From Arsenophonus sp045399315 (lineage in GTDB: Bacteria > Pseudomonadota > Gammaproteobacteria > Enterobacterales > Enterobacteriaceae), in the NCBI GenBank assembly GCA_045399315.1, contig DAYVGO010000008.1:39127-103126 (forward strand): DNA of 64,000 bases. Direction: 5' to 3'. The position numbers and the translations under genes are program-made. Under the pieces are notes generated by a model that had not been told where the DNA came from, made no database searches, and saw only the letters and a program-made list of their open reading frames with translations. Shown piece after piece: positions 60,102 through 64,000 of the stretch. Numbering within the stretch: the stretch's first letter is position 1; each line of letters begins with the position of its first letter.

Positions 60102-61416
60102 TTATTGTTGCAAAGGTCGTTGTAATTCATTAATCACATCAAAGTGCATTCGGTAGTGGGCCAATATTTCCGTTGAAAAGTCAGGCCGTTGTGGTATGCT
60201 AGTTTCAATCAATAGGCTCTGTATTTCTCGTGGTGTGGAGAACCTTGCCAGTTTGTTGTTTATACCATGATTGAATAGCAATTGCCACTGAAGCCACAAT
60301 TGGGGTGGCTGCTGAGGTACTATCAAAGTTACTGGCATAATTATTATTAGGGCCGCTATCTTATAAGGTGCCAAAGCCGGTTGTTACTACACTATCACCC
60401 CAGCCCTGGACATGGATCATACTTTTGCCATAGGTAGAAAATGAGTGACATATTTGACTTTTAGAGCCTCCACCCACACGAATAGCGCCATTATCACCAC
60501 GATTACGATATTCAGCATAATAATCATCATCAAGATTTTCACCATCATTGCCTGCTGCGGCAATGATAATAATACCAGCATCGGTGGCGATTTTAGTGAT
60601 ATCCCAGACCGATTTGCAATAATCTGCAGGTACTTGAGTTGCTTTATCATCAGGTTTGGCATAGATAGGTAATTCATGAATAAAAATATCACCGGTTCTG
60701 AAATGTTGTAATCCTTTGATGATAACGTCTGCGGCATCATAAGGTATAACAGAAATACCATAAAGTGCATCGGCGTCATGTATTATTCCTTTTACGCCAA
60801 ATCCGATATCTTGTGCGTACATAACACCGGCGACTGCCGTGCCATGATTAATTTCATGTTCTCCCACGTCATCACTGACAACCAGAGGAATAAAACTGTC
60901 TCTTTTTAAATTGATATGCTGGTAGTTAAAGGCAGCTTCAATATCGGCAATATGGATACCTTTACCTGTCACGCCAAGAGACCAGGTATATTCCATATCA
61001 ATACCTGTCCAGAATTGTCCTTTGCTTAATTTATATTCTTGTAATTTAGTAAAATCGGGGGTCTCAGTGTCGTTTGGCTGTTTTAATACTGATATAATTG
61101 ATGAGGCAACATGTGGACATTCAAGTTCAGTATATTCGATAAAGTCATAGGCACTGATTTCTTTTAGTAGTTGTTGTTTTTCGGAGAGAGTCAGTGACTC
61201 AGATCTCTGAGTATAAAACATACCACTAAAACTAGCAAAATTAATGTTATTTATTTGCCCTTGAGTTTGCAATATTTCATCAGGCATGACAGGAACATAA
61301 GTAAACTGGTTAAATAAATTATTTTGTAAAGTTAAGGATTTCAATACTAGGTTATTATTTTCTCTAGAATGAATAACATCTTTGTTAAATTTAATGATGA
61401 TTTTATGCTTTTTCAT
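60102..61416 (-). pseudogene. Subtilisin-like (S8) serine protease, nearly intact copy
   Basis: From ATG 61416 a frame of 351 codons covers an N-terminal part of ~110 residues without a signal peptide (KKHKIIIKFNKDV), then the catalytic Asp in GIHIADIEAAF, the His in NHGTAVAGVMYAQ and the oxyanion Asn in IIIAAAGNDGENL. A TAA at 60361-60363 follows GFGTL; the same frame continues with NNNYASNFDSTSAATPIV containing the catalytic Ser. A frameshift near 60245 leads to TPREIQSLLIETSIPQ, the usual subtilase end, and the gene stops at 60102. Two lesions only. Paralogue of the relic at 24340-25511. Confidence 0.87.
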
Positions 61417-62038
61417 ATAAAAATTCTATAGCTGGGAGTAATTTTTATTATAAGTAAGTGGTACAATAAACTATCTAACATACAAAAATTATCAGGCATA
61501 TTTAAATAGTCTTAATATTTGCAATGTGTTGTTTTGATTAAAATTTAATTTTTAGTAATAAATTAATTATTATTGTTTAAATCTGATTCATGTGTTTATG
61601 TTTTATATTTTATTTTAAAGTGCTAAAAAATTATTTTTAATCATTGATTACATATAAAATATTTTTATCATCTTAAATTAAAATATGGAATGAAATTAAC
61701 TGAATTTTTAATAAAAATTTTATTAAATTGACGTAAAAAGATGAATAAATAAAAATAAGGCTTTACTAAATATCAATAAACAAATATATGTCAAGAATTA
61801 ATTCGATATGATTTTTATCTTTGCTATATTAAACCATAGCACTTTTATTATCATTATCTAAATGTAGTTTAATTAATATTTTTTAGGTACTATTTTTATA
61901 GTATTATATAAAAAATAATTTTAATGATAATTTATCTAAGCTAAATAGAATTATTTTAAAATAGATAGCTAACCAAAAGTTAAGCTATTTTTAAATTTAT
62001 TGTTAGCTTTTTTTCCTTATCATTGGCAGCACATAACT
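61417..62038. other. AT-rich spacer
   Basis: About 620 bases of extremely low GC upstream of the subtilase, with no reading frame of note, no tandem array and no clear promoter that I can assign. Confidence 0.5.
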
Positions 62039-62209
62039 CTAGATCTTCATTACAATTATTGACTCTGGTTTATTGCTGCTAGCTATAAGCTTATTAACTG
62101 CATATCCTATTGATATACCGTAACTACCTAGACTAACATACGCATAAGAAGAGATAGTATAGGATGCTAACAGTGTGGAAATAATAAAGGTTTTGAGTAG
62201 TATTTTCAT
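62039..62209 (-). CDS. Small secreted peptide of unknown function
   Basis: A 56-residue frame from ATG 62209 to a TAG at 62039. AGGAGA lies nine bases before the start. The product has a strong Sec signal peptide (MKILLKTFIISTLLASYTIS, likely cut after SSYA) and a mature part of about 32 residues, beginning YVSLGSYGISIGYAVNKLI, rich in Gly, Ser and Tyr. No family is recognised. The good ribosome site and signal argue for a real gene despite its size; it stands alone in a 1.6-kb low-GC region. Confidence 0.5.
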   Translation of the reverse strand: MKILLKTFIISTLLASYTISSYAYVSLGSYGISIGYAVNKLIASSNKPESIIVMKI

Positions 62210-63071
62210 CAGTTATTCTCCTAATTTAATCAAATATTCATAACATTTTGATGAATTGTTATCTAACTAACTCTTTATCATGTAACTTTGCTTACCATTA
62301 GCGGTTAGCCAATAATTTAATACAAATGTAAACATGATAAAAATTTGTACTACTTAATCTTATAGCCCCACAATATTTAGCTATATTGCCTTAAAGTTTG
62401 TCATTACTATAATTCATTAATGTGTATCGCTTGGCTAATTTGTTTATTGTCATATCACTACAATTATTCCACCTCTATTAATAATACTCTTGAAAATTAA
62501 CATTTCAATAACATTTTCTTGGTTATTTTTTCTAGATCGAAGAATGATAGTAGTTAGTTAACGATCATTAATAGCTTGCAGATGCTAGGCTATTTATCAT
62601 TAGTGGTAACAATTGGAGCAAAGTACAGTATAGGAGGCTACATTTAGGTTGCAGCTCCAGGGGTATAATATGCCGCTTAGCATCTTATTGAGCAGCTCAA
62701 ATAGGATATTAGGGAGGTGATTTTCTTTGGGATCCAACTTAATATTGTCAGATTCTATCACCTGATGACGACAACGGTAAAAATGGTGGTAAAAACTGTT
62801 TATGCCTGCCTGGCTAATAAGGAAAAACTTATTTAGTTTAGGACACTGTAAATGTTTCACCGGCTTTAGTAGTAGAAAAATGCTCGGCTATAGTGATTTT
62901 GCTGCTTAAAGCAGGCATTTCTATTCTACACTGACTATTTAACCGCATCGTTTCCACATCGGTTATTATCAACAGTGATGATGACAGACAGATGTTAATT
63001 TGTTAACTAACTTAAAATTGGCATGCTTTATGAATATATTTCTCTATTAACTGTTATTGTTGGAGAAGTAA
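62210..63071. other. Low-GC region upstream of hydN
   Basis: About 860 bases. A minus-strand frame at 62600-62860 (86 codons) has protein-like composition but no recognised family, no ribosome site and unlikely codon use; I treat it as unsupported. The 3' end holds the hydN ribosome site (GGAGAA). Confidence 0.4.
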
Positions 63072-63618
63072 ATGAATTGTTTCATTATTACTGATGCAAG
63101 TAAATGTATTGGTTGTCACACTTGCGAAATGGCTTGTGTTGTATCACATCGGGAAACACAAGATTGTGCTTCATTGACGCCGCAGACTTTCTTACCGCGT
63201 ATTCATGTTATCAAAGGCGTTAATATCTCAATCGTGACGATCTGTCTCCAATGTGAAGATGCGCCCTGTGCTAATGTTTGTCCCAATGGTGCTATTAGCC
63301 GCGAAAGCGATTTTGTGCATGTTGACCAGGAGCATTGTATTGGCTGTAAAACTTGTGTAGTAGCCTGTCCTTTTGGCACAATGGAAGTAGTTTTACGCCC
63401 GCTAGTGCAGCCAGGGTGGGGCAGGATCGAATATCGTCGTGGAAAAGGCAGAAGCAAGTAAATGCGATCTTTACCATCATCGGCCAGAAGGGCCAGCTTG
63501 TATTCAAGCTTGTCCTACTAACGCAATTATGTGTGTTGATCACAATAAATTGGAACAACTCATTCTGGAGAAACGCCGCCGTGCTGTGTTAAATGGTATG
63601 GCTCACCAAGTTTTCTAA
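63072..63618 (+). pseudogene. hydN: Electron-transport 4Fe-4S protein HydN, frameshifted
   Basis: HydN carries electrons for formate dehydrogenase H in mixed-acid fermentation. From ATG 63072 the text follows E. coli HydN (175 residues): CIGCHTCEMACVVSH, CLQCEDAPCANVCPNGAI and CIGCKTCVVACPFGTM. A frameshift near 63430 moves the last third into another frame (ASKCDLYHHRPEGPACIQAC), ending at 63618. There one cluster Cys is Tyr (CDLY for CDLC). hypF follows as in E. coli but is collapsed. Confidence 0.9.
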
Positions 63619-63630
63619 CTAGCTATCTCA

Positions 63631-64000
63631 ATGTCAGCCAACATGATACGTGACAATGGTAGCTTGTTGAGGATCTATGGCAAACTTCAGGATCGGCTTT
63701 TGACCTTGGATTTAGCAATTGGCGCAGCAAAAGGTCTTTCCCGGTCGTTATGGTGTTTCATCATGCCCATGGCGTAATCTATTGGCTCAATGGTTAATGT
63801 TGGTACCAGACTGGCAAATGCGAGCTGGAGCCAAAATTTTGTCAGATAAACCCTAGCAGCCATTAGCACGGGCAAAAGATTACCATCACCGCAAAAGTGC
63901 AAACCCAATACGGTAAAACGTCATTTACCCACGAGGCTAATGTTAAATTTGACTACCTTAGGGTTGTCAGCAAAAGTGATTGACGACGGTATCAGTGCGC
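63631..64000 (+). pseudogene. hypF: Hydrogenase maturation carbamoyltransferase HypF, collapsed relic
   Basis: HypF makes the thiocarbamoyl precursor of the CN ligands of NiFe hydrogenases; it has about 750 residues. Here ATG 63631 gives a start-like segment (SLLRIYGKLQ, compare QLRIRGKVQ), but within ~100 bases the text is already the C-terminal region CPWRNLLAQWLMLVPDWQ (E. coli QPWRNLLAQCLRFVPEWQ near residue 540), followed by a TAG and LARAK. Over 1.4 kb in the middle is therefore missing. The gene runs past the window edge. Position after hydN matches E. coli. Confidence 0.75.

Noticed and set aside
62600..62860. An 86-codon minus-strand frame
   Set aside because: Protein-like in places, but no ribosome site, no signal or domain and no synteny; not enough to call a gene.
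1..64000. CRISPR array, tRNA, rRNA or insertion sequence
   Set aside because: No regularly spaced direct repeats, no tRNA cloverleaf, no rRNA text and no transposase-like frame or paired terminal inverted repeats were found by reading both strands.

Overview
The window is AT-rich DNA from a gammaproteobacterium of the Enterobacterales that is losing genes. Gene content and order match the E. coli backbone: lpdA-acnB-yacL, then mscS-yggE-argP-rpiA-serA, fau-ssrS-zapA-ygfB-pepP-ubiH-ubiI-gcvT, ygfZ/sdhE-cptA/fldB, and xerD-dsbC-recJ-prfB-lysS. Low GC, bactofilin, a Ysc-type type III secretion remnant and many young pseudogenes fit an insect-associated symbiont of the Morganellaceae, most like Arsenophonus. 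The genus is inferred from gene content, not from a search.

Layout. 1-4.7 kb: end of intact lpdA, then acnB and yacL, both broken. 4.8-9.9 kb: mscS, broken yggE, argP, rpiA, serA. 10.2-11.7 kb: relic of a YopT-like cysteine protease. 11.7-18.9 kb: fau, 6S RNA, zapA, ygfB, pepP, ubiH, ubiI, broken gcvT. 19.2-21.1 kb: two broken genes I do not recognise. 21.3-23.7 kb: ygfZ, sdhE, cptA, fldB. 23.8-28.2 kb: accessory insert holding a ruined subtilase and a ruined GH39-like glycosidase. 28.3-35.3 kb: xerD, dsbC, recJ, prfB with its programmed frameshift, lysS, queH. 35.7-39.6 kb: a small secreted protein, a broken NlpC/P60 lipoprotein and a broken leucine-rich-repeat protein of YopM/IpaH type. 39.9-47.1 kb: an N-acetylgalactosamine/tagatose PTS cluster in which kbaZ, agaS, agaW, agaD and agaF are open but agaV, kbaY and agaR are broken. 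47.5-49.3 kb: LysR scrap, broken SDR, intact ydiY. 49.8-52.9 kb: sctK-sctJ-sctI remnant of a Ysc-type injectisome and an unrecognised broken gene. 52.9-56.7 kb: broken GNAT, NapF-like, second GNAT and ecotin genes around intact bactofilin and ydcH. 56.8-59.9 kb: uspF-like, CDF transporter, galE. 60.1-61.4 kb: second subtilase, nearly intact. 62.0-64.0 kb: a 56-residue secreted peptide gene, broken hydN, collapsed hypF.

Theme. Information processing, ubiquinone synthesis, redox folding and envelope genes are intact. Central-carbon accessory steps (acnB), glycine cleavage, hydrogenase maturation, amino-sugar use and host-interaction genes are decaying by small indels, nonsense changes and short deletions. 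No insertion sequence, prophage, tRNA, rRNA or CRISPR array was seen. I see no intact novel system. The best leads are the pair of signal-less subtilases, the injectisome/effector relics, the two unrecognised decayed gene blocks and two 8-bp tandem duplications that each inactivate a gene.
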